Assembly (NCBI GenBank): GCA_963828825.1
Contig: CAWHGF010000003.1
Coordinates: 1-64,000 of the forward strand
DNA length: 64,000 nucleotides
Reading direction: 5' to 3'
From: Bog-473 sp963828825
GTDB lineage: Bacteria; Actinomycetota; Acidimicrobiia; Acidimicrobiales; RAAP-2
The translations under genes and the position numbers were made by a program. The notes under the pieces were generated by a model. The model was not told the origin of the DNA. It did no database searches and saw only the letters and a program-made list of their open reading frames with translations. Positions 16,669-24,896 of the stretch are shown piece after piece; position 1 is the first letter of the stretch; each line of letters starts with the position of its first letter.

Positions 16669-17298
16669 ATGGCGAGGGCGATGGACTCGAGTAGTGGGAA
16701 CGGCGTGGTGCTTCGTAGCGGGACCGAAGATGACGCTGCCGCAGCCGCCGCCCTCCACGCCGGGCAGATCACCCAGGGATTCTTGACCTTCCTCGGCGCC
16801 AGGTTCCTGCGCAAGCTCTACCGGCGGGTGACCCGGACTCCCGGTTCCTTCCTGCTTATCGCGGAGACCGGGGGGGCCACGGTGGGGTTCCTCGCGGGTT
16901 CCACCGATGTGGCCGCCCTCTACCGATCCTTTGTGCGCCGTGACGGTGCGGCCGCTGTGGTCGCATGTGGCGGTCGGCTCCTCCGATCCCCGGGTCGGGT
17001 CATCGAGACCCTTCGCTACGGCACCGGCCGTGACGGTGAGGGTGCGGAGTTGCTGGCCGTGGCGGTCGATCCGTCAGTACGCGGATGGGGGGCGGGAACG
17101 CTCTTGGTGGAGGGCTTCCTCACTGAGATCCGTGGGCGTCGCCAGGACGCCGCACACGTCGTGGTCGCTGCGGACAACGCTGCGGCAGCCGCGCTGTACC
17201 GGAGGGCCGGATTCCGGACGGTCGAGCGGTTCGAGATGCACCACGGGACCGAGTCCCTCCTCATGCAGTGGCCGACCCCGTCCGATCGAGGGTCGTGA
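16669..17298 (+). CDS. GNAT N-acetyltransferase
   Basis: This is a GNAT-fold acyl-CoA-dependent N-acetyltransferase. The acetyl-CoA-binding motif VRGWGAGTLLVEGF lies in the centre, followed by NAAAAALYRRAGF, the typical last helix. It overlaps the WecA-like gene (GTGA at 17295-17298), and that gene in turn overlaps the aminotransferase gene, so the three form one coupled unit. By context it could acetylate the amino group placed by the DegT enzyme on a nucleotide sugar, as PseH-type GNATs do (inference). The start is uncertain among ATG 16669, ATG 16681 and an earlier GTG. Confidence 0.85.
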   Translation: MARAMDSSSGNGVVLRSGTEDDAAAAAALHAGQITQGFLTFLGARFLRKLYRRVTRTPGSFLLIAETGGATVGFLAGSTDVAALYRSFVRRDGAAAVVACGGRLLRSPGRVIETLRYGTGRDGEGAELLAVAVDPSVRGWGAGTLLVEGFLTEIRGRRQDAAHVVVAADNAAAAALYRRAGFRTVERFEMHHGTESLLMQWPTPSDRGS

Positions 17299-18260
17299 CG
17301 ACAGAGGCCCTCGTGGTTGCGATCGCTGCTCTCGGCGCCACGGCGGCGATGGTCCCGGTGTGCATCGTGATCGCCCACCGTTGGGACGTCATGGACCGCC
17401 CCGGGCAGCTCAAGACGCAAGAGACGCCCGTGCCCTACCTGGGTGGGATCGCCGTCTTCGCCGGTCTGACCATCGGTGTGTGTGTCGGTCGGCCTATCGC
17501 CCTCGTGCCGTTGGCAGTCGCTCTGACCGTCGGGGTCAGCGACGACCGATACGATCTGCCCGCGCCGGCGCGGCTCGTCGCCCAACTGGGGGTAGGTGCT
17601 GTCATCGCCGTCGCCCAGCCGGTCCACCTGCCGGCTTGGATCGGCATATCACTCGTCATGGCGGCCACGGTTGTCCTGATCAACGGCTTTAAATTTCTCG
17701 ACGGCCTCGATATGTTGGCAGCCGGTGTCGGTGCTGCGGCCAGCGTCGGTTTCGCATTCATACTGTCCGGCCCTGGTCGCCTCGCCGCCGCATCGCTGGC
17801 CGGGGCGCTGGTCGCATTCCTCCTCTATAACCGACCTCCGGCCCGCATCTATCTTGGCGACGGAGGTTCATACCTGATCGGCGCGTCCATGGCCGTGCTT
17901 CTCACCTATGCCTGGGGTGTCGGCATCCCCCATACGACGGGTGTGTTCGCTCTGGCCCTCCTAGTCGTCCCGGTAGCCGAGGTGGCGTGCGCCGTGGTAC
18001 GTCGTCGCCGCAGTGGTCGGTCGCTGCTGGCCGGCGATCGCGCCCATCCCTACGACCTCCTCGTGGCGGGGGGCTGGAGCCGCATCGCGGCCAGCGCGAG
18101 CTACATCACGGTCGAGGTGGCCGTCGTCATCGTGGTCGTAGTGGTCCGCCATGGGTCCATGGCGGTTGCCATCGGAATCGATCTGGCGATGACACTGGCT
18201 GCTCTGGGTGGCGCCGCCCTTGTCGGCGGCCTGAACGATCCGACCGGGACCAACGCATGA
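17295..18260 (+). CDS. WecA/MraY-type undecaprenyl-phosphate sugar-1-phosphate transferase
   Basis: This 321-residue polytopic enzyme of the glycosyltransferase 4 (MraY/WecA) family transfers a HexNAc-1-phosphate from UDP-sugar to undecaprenyl phosphate, the first step of lipid-linked glycan assembly. Diagnostic sites are visible: GVSDDRYDLP (the DDxxD region, about 79-88), INGFKFLDGLDML (the NxxDG motif) and RIYLGDGGS near the C-terminal half. About ten membrane helices are expected. GTG at 17295 overlaps the GNAT stop and follows GAGGG; the earlier GTG at 17268 lies inside the GNAT gene. The ATGA overlap with the next gene indicates coupling. Confidence 0.9.
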   Translation: MTTEALVVAIAALGATAAMVPVCIVIAHRWDVMDRPGQLKTQETPVPYLGGIAVFAGLTIGVCVGRPIALVPLAVALTVGVSDDRYDLPAPARLVAQLGVGAVIAVAQPVHLPAWIGISLVMAATVVLINGFKFLDGLDMLAAGVGAAASVGFAFILSGPGRLAAASLAGALVAFLLYNRPPARIYLGDGGSYLIGASMAVLLTYAWGVGIPHTTGVFALALLVVPVAEVACAVVRRRRSGRSLLAGDRAHPYDLLVAGGWSRIAASASYITVEVAVVIVVVVVRHGSMAVAIGIDLAMTLAALGGAALVGGLNDPTGTNA

Positions 18261-19384
18261 CCCGCGTGTTCCTTTCGCCGCCCGATGTTGGTGCCGAGGA
18301 ACGGCGCATGCTGCTCGAGGCGTTCGAATCCAACTGGATTGCCCCGACGGGCCCCGATGTCGACGCCTTTGAGCGCGAACTGGCCGAAAGGACCGGCGTC
18401 TCGCACGCAGTGGCCCTTTCCAGCGGAACGGCGGCGCTGCACCTCGCGCTCCTGTTGGCCGGGGTGGAGCGTGGGGACGAGGTTCTCGTTCCCTCGTTCA
18501 CTTTCATCGCGAGCGCGGCCGCTGCCACCTATGTGGGTGCACGTCCGGTGTTCGTCGACTGTTCGGCCGAGAGTTGGAATCTGGACCCTTCCCTCGTCGA
18601 AGAAGTATTGATCGACAGGGCCGCAATTGGTCGGCTCCCTGCGGCGGTGATCACAGTCGATCTCTACGGGGAGACGGCCGAGTACGCAGCCTTGGAATCG
18701 CTGTGCCGTCGGTTCGACGTTCCGCTCATCGAGGACTCGGCCGAGGCAGTCGGGTCGACCTATCGGGGCCGCGCGGCAGGATCTTTCGGCGTCGCCGGGA
18801 CCTTCTCGTTCAACGGCAACAAGATCATCACGACGAGCGGTGGCGGGGCGCTCGTGACTGGTTCAGCCGAACTGGCCGAGCGGGCACACCATTTGGCGAC
18901 GCAGGCCCGGGAGCCGTTCTCCCACTACGAGCACACCACGGTGGGGTACAACTATCGCCTCTCCAACCTGCTCGCCGCCGTCGGCAGGGCCCAGCTGCGC
19001 GGACTCGAGAGCCGTATCGAGCGCCGAAAGCAGATCGATGCGGTGTACTTGTCCCAGTTGGCCAAACTCCCCGGGGTGTCGTCCATGCCGCGCACCGCAG
19101 CGGGTAACTCCAACTACTGGCTGACGTGCATTCTCCTCGATCCCGGGGCCTTCGGAGCGGACCGGGAGCAGGTCCGCATCGCCCTCGAGGCCGTGGACAT
19201 CGAATCCCGGTCGACGTGGAAGCCTCTTCACCTCCAACCGGCGTTCTCCGGGGCCACATTCGTGGGGCCGGGGCACTGCGCCCGGGTCTTCGAGCGGGGC
19301 CTGTGCTTGCCCACCGGTTCGGCGCTCTCGGCCACCGACCAGTCCCGAGTCATTGAGGTCATAGCGGCTCAGGCCAGCTTCTGA
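18257..19384 (+). CDS. DegT/DnrJ/EryC1/StrS-family aminotransferase
   Basis: This 375-residue PLP-dependent sugar aminotransferase converts a keto-sugar nucleotide to an amino sugar. PLP lysine K189 lies in FNGNKIITTSGGG, with the ring-stacking acid at D160 in IEDSAEAVGS. N-terminal SNWIAPTGPDVDAFE and SSGTAALHLAL are typical of PglE/PseC-like members. The ATG at 18257 overlaps the stop of the WecA-like gene. The CapD-type dehydratase at 42.3 kb could supply its 4-keto substrate, giving a 4-amino-4,6-dideoxy sugar (inference). Confidence 0.93.
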   Translation: MTRVFLSPPDVGAEERRMLLEAFESNWIAPTGPDVDAFERELAERTGVSHAVALSSGTAALHLALLLAGVERGDEVLVPSFTFIASAAAATYVGARPVFVDCSAESWNLDPSLVEEVLIDRAAIGRLPAAVITVDLYGETAEYAALESLCRRFDVPLIEDSAEAVGSTYRGRAAGSFGVAGTFSFNGNKIITTSGGGALVTGSAELAERAHHLATQAREPFSHYEHTTVGYNYRLSNLLAAVGRAQLRGLESRIERRKQIDAVYLSQLAKLPGVSSMPRTAAGNSNYWLTCILLDPGAFGADREQVRIALEAVDIESRSTWKPLHLQPAFSGATFVGPGHCARVFERGLCLPTGSALSATDQSRVIEVIAAQASF

Positions 19385-19390
19385 GCTGGG

Positions 19391-20488
19391 ATGCAGGGAC
19401 GCTTCTATCGTATCCTTGGCGGCATGAACTCCCAGGGGAGCTCCAACGTCATAGCGGGCAAGCCGAAGGCACTGGCCTTCTACCTTCCCCAATACCACCC
19501 CATCCCCGAGAACGACGAATGGTGGGGCAAGGGCTTCACCGAGTGGCACAACGTGACCAAGGCTCGACCTCTGTTTCCCGGTCACTACCAGCCGCACCTC
19601 CCCAGCGAGCTCGGCTACTACGACCTGCGAGTGCCCGAGGTGCGGATGGCTCAAGCAGAATTGGCCCGCGAGCACGGCGTGCACGGCTTCGTCTACTACC
19701 ACTACTGGTTCCACGGCAGGAGACTGCTGGAGCGGCCGTTTGAAGAAGTGCTGGCGTCCGGCGTGCCGGAATTCCCGTTCGCCCTTTGCTGGGCCAACGA
19801 GGAGTGGACTCGAGGTTGGGATGCACAGACCGGTCATGTGCTCGTGCGTCAAGAGTTCAGCGAGGCGGACGATCGGGCCCACATCCGCGATCTTCTCCGG
19901 GCGTTCAAGGATCCTCGCTACATCACCATCGACGGTCGGCCGCTCATGCTCATCTATCGGCCCGAGCTCGTTCCCAACCTCCTCCGTACCAGCGAGATCT
20001 GGCGATCGGAGGTACAGAAGGCCGGATTCCCCGATCTCTACCTGTGCTGGGTCGAGTCATGGGGGATTCCTCCCGGAGGCCACGGGCCCAAGCCCTTCGG
20101 TCTCGACGCTTCTGTAGGATTCATGCCCGTGCAGGGGGCAGAGCTGCACCCTTCACTCGAGACGCTCAGAGGACACCGGATCCTCGACTACGAATCTGCG
20201 GTCGAATCGGCTTTGGATCTTCTCGACTACCCGTGGAAACGATTCCCGTCGGTGATGGTGGGGTGGGACAACACGGCTCGCCGAGCCCAGGGGGCCACCA
20301 TCTACCACGGCGCGACGCCGGCTCACTATGAGCACTGGTTGAGGTCCACGGCAGACCGGCTCTCCGGGGTCCGGTCGGAGGAGAACTACCTTTTTATCCT
20401 GGCGTGGAACGAGTGGGCTGAGGGCAACCACTTGGAGCCCGACCAGCGCTACGGTCGGGCCTTCCTCGAGGCCACGCCGTGGTGTTGA
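19391..20488 (+). CDS. WbsX-like / GH99-like protein
   Basis: This 365-residue protein of the WbsX type, annotated elsewhere as glycosyltransferase WbsX or GH99-like, is common in O-antigen and cell-wall glycan loci. Conserved segments are visible: ALAFYLPQYHPIPENDEWWG with GFTEWHNV (about 26-57), VYYHYWFHGRRLLERP, CWANEEWTRGWD and LFILAWNEWAEGNHLEPD near the end. An alternative start is ATG 19424. Its activity (transfer or endo-hydrolysis) is not settled for the family. It is followed with a 10-base overlap by a methyltransferase-like gene. Confidence 0.85.
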   Translation: MQGRFYRILGGMNSQGSSNVIAGKPKALAFYLPQYHPIPENDEWWGKGFTEWHNVTKARPLFPGHYQPHLPSELGYYDLRVPEVRMAQAELAREHGVHGFVYYHYWFHGRRLLERPFEEVLASGVPEFPFALCWANEEWTRGWDAQTGHVLVRQEFSEADDRAHIRDLLRAFKDPRYITIDGRPLMLIYRPELVPNLLRTSEIWRSEVQKAGFPDLYLCWVESWGIPPGGHGPKPFGLDASVGFMPVQGAELHPSLETLRGHRILDYESAVESALDLLDYPWKRFPSVMVGWDNTARRAQGATIYHGATPAHYEHWLRSTADRLSGVRSEENYLFILAWNEWAEGNHLEPDQRYGRAFLEATPWC

Positions 20489-21486
20489 TCGACGACCCGA
20501 CCGAAATCGCTGTCGCTCCGGGGCAGTCCGCGGCGCGCGACTCCGAGACGACAGGAACCGCTGCCGAGTGGCAGGACCGGGCCGCCCTCGGCGAATTGGC
20601 GGCCAATATCGTCGGCCTGCTCGACGAGCTCCAGGTTCCCGCGGGTCGGCAAGTGGTGGATCTCGCGGAACAGCAGTTTGCGCCGTCGAAAGCGCCGGCG
20701 TTCGAATGTCCCGGCATCGATGTTGTGCCGGGCACGTTCACCGACGTGGCGTCGTTGAAAGCGACCCTCGACAGCATCGACGGCATCGGTGCCATGCTCC
20801 TCATTGACGTGCTGGAGCATCTGGCCGAACCACAGGAGCTCTTGAGCTCCCTCGCGTCCTGGTCGCTGGGCCACGGCTCGCCCCGCCTCCTCGTCGTGGT
20901 CCCGAACGTCGCCCACGTCGACCTGGCTCTCCAGATCCTGTGCGGTCGATTCGAGATCCGGGAGGCCGGCGCTCTCTCTCCGGCGAACCTGCGCTTCTTC
21001 ACCGAGGACACCCTCCACCGACTACTCGATCGCTCGGGGTGGCGCGTCGTGGGGAGGGACGACCTCCATTCCCTCTACTCCGAGCAATACGACGGCGGGC
21101 TGCGTGACGGCCTACCAGAGGAAATGGTGGGAGCGCTCCAGGCCACCGCGCAGTCCGTCAATCCCAACTGGTCCGTCACACACTTCGTCTGGGCGCTCGA
21201 GCCGCTCCCGGTCGACATCGCTCCCAGCACGTACGGAGAAGCTGTCGCCCCTGACGACCTGGAGTTGAGCCCGACCATCGACCCCAAGGCCACCGCGACG
21301 GTCGCCGATTACCTGGCCTCCGTCGGTCTCGTTGTCAGTGAGACCAACCGGCGCGCCGTCTCCGCCAAGCGCAAACTGGCGGCAGAGTCCTCACTGTCCC
21401 TGCCCAAGAAAGCGGTCCTCAAGGTCGTATACAGCTCGCCACGTCGAGCTGCGGCATTCAGGCGCGTCTACGCTCGACTGCGCTGA
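20479..21486 (+). CDS. Divergent SAM-dependent methyltransferase
   Basis: This 335-residue protein has a methyltransferase-like core: MLLIDVLEHLAEPQELL corresponds to the post-SAM motif, LLVVVPNVAHVDLALQIL to the next strand, and LRFFTEDTLHRLLDRSGW to the usual late helix. The N-terminal glycine-rich SAM loop is poorly conserved (VVDLAEQQFAPS), so SAM binding is less certain than for its neighbours. A long C-terminal extension (about 240-335) has no known domain. GTG at 20479 overlaps the WbsX gene. It probably methylates a sugar of the exported glycan (inference). Confidence 0.7.
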   Translation: MVLIDDPTEIAVAPGQSAARDSETTGTAAEWQDRAALGELAANIVGLLDELQVPAGRQVVDLAEQQFAPSKAPAFECPGIDVVPGTFTDVASLKATLDSIDGIGAMLLIDVLEHLAEPQELLSSLASWSLGHGSPRLLVVVPNVAHVDLALQILCGRFEIREAGALSPANLRFFTEDTLHRLLDRSGWRVVGRDDLHSLYSEQYDGGLRDGLPEEMVGALQATAQSVNPNWSVTHFVWALEPLPVDIAPSTYGEAVAPDDLELSPTIDPKATATVADYLASVGLVVSETNRRAVSAKRKLAAESSLSLPKKAVLKVVYSSPRRAAAFRRVYARLR

Positions 21487-21518
21487 GGGGATCACGCCGA
21501 AGCCGTGACGCAGGAACC

Positions 21519-22427
21519 ATGACCGCCCATCCACCCGCTGCAGTCGAGCCCACCATGCCAGTCGGACCATGGCTGCTCGTGGTGGGTATGCACCGGAGCG
21601 GTACATCCGCCGTCACCGGAGCACTGGGGCAACTCGGATTGGCCGTCCCGGCAGCCGACGACCGGTGGGAGCCTTCGGAGGACAATCCTGACCACTGGGA
21701 GAGTCGCGCTCTGACGTTTCACAACGAAGCGCTGCTCGAGCGATTGGGTGGGACGTGGGACCGCCCGCCGGAGCCTGACATCGACTGGGAGTCCGACCAG
21801 GACCTCGGCATCGGCGATCTCGGCGAACCCTCCGGACCCGCCAGCGCGGCGTTCCCGAACCCAGGGCCGGTCGTGTGGAAGGACCCACGGTCCTGTCTGG
21901 TGCTGCCCTACTGGTTGGCCCACCTCCCGAGTCCGGTTGCCGCCGTGTTCATCTGGCGTTCACCCCTCGCGGTAGCCCGGTCGCTCCAGGTGCGGGACCG
22001 TACGCATATGGCCGACGGGGTGGCTCTCTGGGAGCGCTACAACCGATCGGGACTGGCCGGCCTGATCGGCCTCGACACCTTTGTGACTCGCTACGAGAAG
22101 ATCGTCGAGGACCCACTCGGCAGGCTGGGCGCCCTCGCCAGCTGGCTCGGAAACCTTCCGCAGTTCGCTGCGCACGCCCCTGACTGGGACCTCGCGAGCG
22201 CAGTCGCCAGTATCTCCCCACAGCTCGCGCGCCAGCAGAACTCCGACGGCTCAGATCTGTTGCTTGACGAACAACGGCGGCTGATGGAGCAGATGGAGAA
22301 CCTCGAGGGTCCGCACCAACCGTTGTCCTCCGCCCCCACGGGAGCGGAATCCCCCTGGACGACCGCTCTGCTGGCCGACCGGCACCAGCTGTCCGTCCTT
22401 TCGCGCCGAGCGCGACACTCTCCGTGA
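21519..22427 (+). CDS. Sulfotransferase-family protein (C-terminus frameshifted)
   Basis: This 302-residue P-loop sulfotransferase-like protein has the PAPS-binding loop VVGMHRSGTSAVTGAL at about 22-37 and a second conserved stretch, FIWRSPLAVARSL, near the middle. It would transfer sulfate to a glycan or lipid. The frame ends early: shifting one base at about 22396-22403 restores a long helical C-terminus running to 22635 (separate entry). The gene may therefore be interrupted, either truly or by a sequencing error. Confidence 0.75.
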   Translation: MTAHPPAAVEPTMPVGPWLLVVGMHRSGTSAVTGALGQLGLAVPAADDRWEPSEDNPDHWESRALTFHNEALLERLGGTWDRPPEPDIDWESDQDLGIGDLGEPSGPASAAFPNPGPVVWKDPRSCLVLPYWLAHLPSPVAAVFIWRSPLAVARSLQVRDRTHMADGVALWERYNRSGLAGLIGLDTFVTRYEKIVEDPLGRLGALASWLGNLPQFAAHAPDWDLASAVASISPQLARQQNSDGSDLLLDEQRRLMEQMENLEGPHQPLSSAPTGAESPWTTALLADRHQLSVLSRRARHSP

Positions 22428-22635
22428 GAAGATCAGGCTGCAGTGGTACGAGACCCGAGGGATCAACGACAAGGTCGCCGCCCTCAACATCGATCTCGAA
22501 CGTACCCGGGCCGACTTGGCCGACGTGACCGAGTGGTACGAGCGGATGCGGGATTCGACCAGCTGGCGGATCACCCGCCCCCTGCGCGAGAGGCCGACGT
22601 TGAAGGGCCGAAAGAGCACCGCGCCCTGCGACTGA
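22400..22635 (+). pseudogene. Out-of-frame C-terminal part of the sulfotransferase gene
   Basis: In the +1 frame the sequence reads FRAERDTLREKIRLQWYE, then a coiled-coil-like stretch and STSWRITRPLRERP, ending at TGA 22633-22635. The SWRIT-PLR motif is a familiar C-terminal signature of glycan-locus glycosyltransferases and sulfotransferases. It has no start of its own and continues the helix of the upstream gene, so it is best seen as that gene's displaced tail. Confidence 0.65.
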
Positions 22636-22672
22636 CGTGCCGGCACCCTCGAAGAGGTCGGCGACGGAGGGT

Positions 22673-23806
22673 TCAGCTCTGCCGCCGGTTGAGCCAACCC
22701 CCCACCCGCCGACGCAGGCTGACTCCCCACAGTCCCGAGAGATAGGTCTCCAGAGTGGTCACCCGTCGGTCTCCGTCGGCGACGCGTTGCTCGAGGTAGG
22801 CCTGATACTCGGCCCGCAAGTCTGCGGCCGCCTGCGACGGATCCGCGGACACCGCACGGCGCTGGAGTCCGCCTGCCCCCGCTCCGGCGGCCACGGTGCC
22901 CGACGCGTTCACACGTGCCTGTGTCCGCTTGATCGCCCGCTCCACTGCGGCGTCGAACGCAGGCCCTGAGTCCTTCGCGGGCCGCGGCTCGAAGCGGTCC
23001 AGGCTCCAACCCCATTTTTCCACCAGCTTCCGCTGGTTGCGCCACAAGAGAAATTCTCGAAAGACGGCCGAGGTGCTCTGGCTCCCCTGGTGGACCACCA
23101 GAGCCTGCGGCTCGTAGCGGATCCGGAAGCCGCGATCGGACAACGCCAGGCAGAGGTCGACATCCTCGAAGTAAGCGGGGAAGTAGCGTTCGTCGAACCC
23201 CCCCGCAAGGTCCCACGACCGCCTGGTGACCAGCAACCCGTTCGCTGAGACGTAGTCGACATCTCGGGGTTCCCGATGGGCATCGGAACCGGGCGGCAGA
23301 CCCTTCCCCACGTGGGCAGCGGAGCCGTCACGCCACAGGACCGACCCCGCCTCCTCCAGCGTGCCGTCGACCGACACGATGCGGGCCCCGACAGCACCGA
23401 TCGCCGGGTCCTCCGACGCCGCTCGGACCAATGCCTCGAGGCATCCTCCCTCAACCGTGCTGTCGTCATTGAGAAAGACGATCAGCGGGGCCCTCGCCAC
23501 CAATGCAGCCTGGTTGCAGCCGCCGGCGAACCCCAGGTTGTCCCGGTTGACCACCAGGACCAGGTCTTCATACCCCGCCAGGCTCTTGAGCTGGTCTGCG
23601 CTCGTGCCGTTGGCCACCACCACCAACTCGGTCCCCGGGGGACTGCCCCCAGGCCGCCGGAGGGAATCGAGGCAGTCGAGGGCCAGCTGCGCGCGCTCCA
23701 GGATCAAGATACAGACCGAGAGGCCCGGATCGTCGGGCACCCTGGCCCCCCGCCGTACCGAGGGTTCCGACAACACGGGGTCGACGTCCGGTGTGGCTTC
23801 GGTCAT
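22673..23806 (-). CDS. GT2 glycosyltransferase (rhamnosyltransferase-like)
   Basis: This 377-residue inverting GT-A glycosyltransferase has an N-terminal Rossmann-like start (SVCILILERAQLALDCL), NRDNLGFAGGCNQA, a DxD-type VFLNDDSTVEGG and the acceptor-side FDERYFPAYFEDVDLCLAL. This layout is typical of rhamnosyl- or galactofuranosyl-like transferases. The C-terminal 70 residues form a helical tail. ATG at 23806 overlaps the stop of the upstream methyltransferase (ATGA), so the longer frame to 23881 is rejected. Its sugar and acceptor are unknown. Confidence 0.88.
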   Translation of the reverse strand: MTEATPDVDPVLSEPSVRRGARVPDDPGLSVCILILERAQLALDCLDSLRRPGGSPPGTELVVVANGTSADQLKSLAGYEDLVLVVNRDNLGFAGGCNQAALVARAPLIVFLNDDSTVEGGCLEALVRAASEDPAIGAVGARIVSVDGTLEEAGSVLWRDGSAAHVGKGLPPGSDAHREPRDVDYVSANGLLVTRRSWDLAGGFDERYFPAYFEDVDLCLALSDRGFRIRYEPQALVVHQGSQSTSAVFREFLLWRNQRKLVEKWGWSLDRFEPRPAKDSGPAFDAAVERAIKRTQARVNASGTVAAGAGAGGLQRRAVSADPSQAAADLRAEYQAYLEQRVADGDRRVTTLETYLSGLWGVSLRRRVGGWLNRRQS

Positions 23807-24783
23807 GCTCGGTGAGCGAGCACGAACCAACCCGTCTCGTCGCGCGCTGCGTCCACCACGAGACCCGCGTCGGCGAACCACGGCTCGAGCTCTGCCCAGA
23901 TGTAACGGTGCTCAACCGGGGCGCTGAGCCGGTCGAACGTGTCGAGAACGAGGCTGCGGAACGGCTTGTCACGATACGTGCTCATCGGCAGGCGACTGAG
24001 TGCACCGACTCGAAACCGATCACCCCACCGCCCCGGTAGGACAACCCCGGCGAAGAGCAAAGCGGCCACCGGGGCACTCAGAGCCCTGAGGAGCGAATGG
24101 GGCAGATTGACGGTGAAGCGCCGCATCACCGAGGCGGCGGACAGAGCCACTCCGCGCGCGTTGAACGAATCGGGGCGGCTGTACAGATAGACAAGCATCT
24201 GTCCGTCGGGCGCCAGGTACTGCGCCAAGCGCTCAAAACCCTCCCGAGGGTCATCGAGATGATGGAGGACCCCGAGACTCGAGATGAAGTCGAAGCTCCG
24301 CGGCGCGAACAGGGGGAGGCGCAGGTCGGCACGGACCACACCGACGTTCTCCTGATCGCGCAGATTGTGGACGGCGGCGTGCACCGCTTCGGAGCCGTCG
24401 AGGGCCACCACCGTTTGCAAGTAGCGGGCCAGTACGCGGGTGAAACGACCCTTTCCGCATCCGGCGTCGAGTCCGACGCGTCCGGCGAGGCCAGGGAGAT
24501 CGAGGTCCTTGAAGTAGATGGCGGCGAACGACTCGTCCTCTTCGCGAATCGCATCGAAGGCGTTCCACTCGTAGCCGAAACTCGAAAACGTGCGCTCCGT
24601 CGTCCCGTGAGCTTGCAATTCGGCCGAGAAGTCAAGGTATCCCGACCGTTCCGCAAAGCGATGCCCGTGTACACAGGACACGCCGGCTGGTTCGGGATCC
24701 ATCGGCTCGCCGCATCGGGGGCACCGCAGGCACTCGACGACGCGCGTCCATGACGGTGTCCCGCTCCCGCTGGTCACAGCCAT
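23803..24783 (-). CDS. SAM-dependent methyltransferase with N-terminal zinc-ribbon-like segment
   Basis: This 326-residue class I methyltransferase has the SAM loop VGLDAGCGKGRFTRVLA and SSLGVLHHLDDPREGF. The N-terminus has CLRCPRCGEP and a later CVHGHRF, resembling the Trm112-like zinc ribbon found fused to such enzymes. ATG at 24783 has a GGGGAGG ribosome binding site; the longer frame to 24810 lacks support. It is coupled by overlap to the following GT2 gene, which suggests methylation of a sugar in the same glycan. Confidence 0.87.
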   Translation of the reverse strand: MAVTSGSGTPSWTRVVECLRCPRCGEPMDPEPAGVSCVHGHRFAERSGYLDFSAELQAHGTTERTFSSFGYEWNAFDAIREEDESFAAIYFKDLDLPGLAGRVGLDAGCGKGRFTRVLARYLQTVVALDGSEAVHAAVHNLRDQENVGVVRADLRLPLFAPRSFDFISSLGVLHHLDDPREGFERLAQYLAPDGQMLVYLYSRPDSFNARGVALSAASVMRRFTVNLPHSLLRALSAPVAALLFAGVVLPGRWGDRFRVGALSRLPMSTYRDKPFRSLVLDTFDRLSAPVEHRYIWAELEPWFADAGLVVDAARDETGWFVLAHRA

Positions 24784-24896
24784 CCCCACTCGCCTCCCCG
24801 CCGTGCCCAACCCTCTGCCCGTCCGGTCTGCGCCGCTTTCGTCGAGAGATTACTCGTCGTCTCGGATCCACTACTGCGTGGCACGGTGACCCACCC

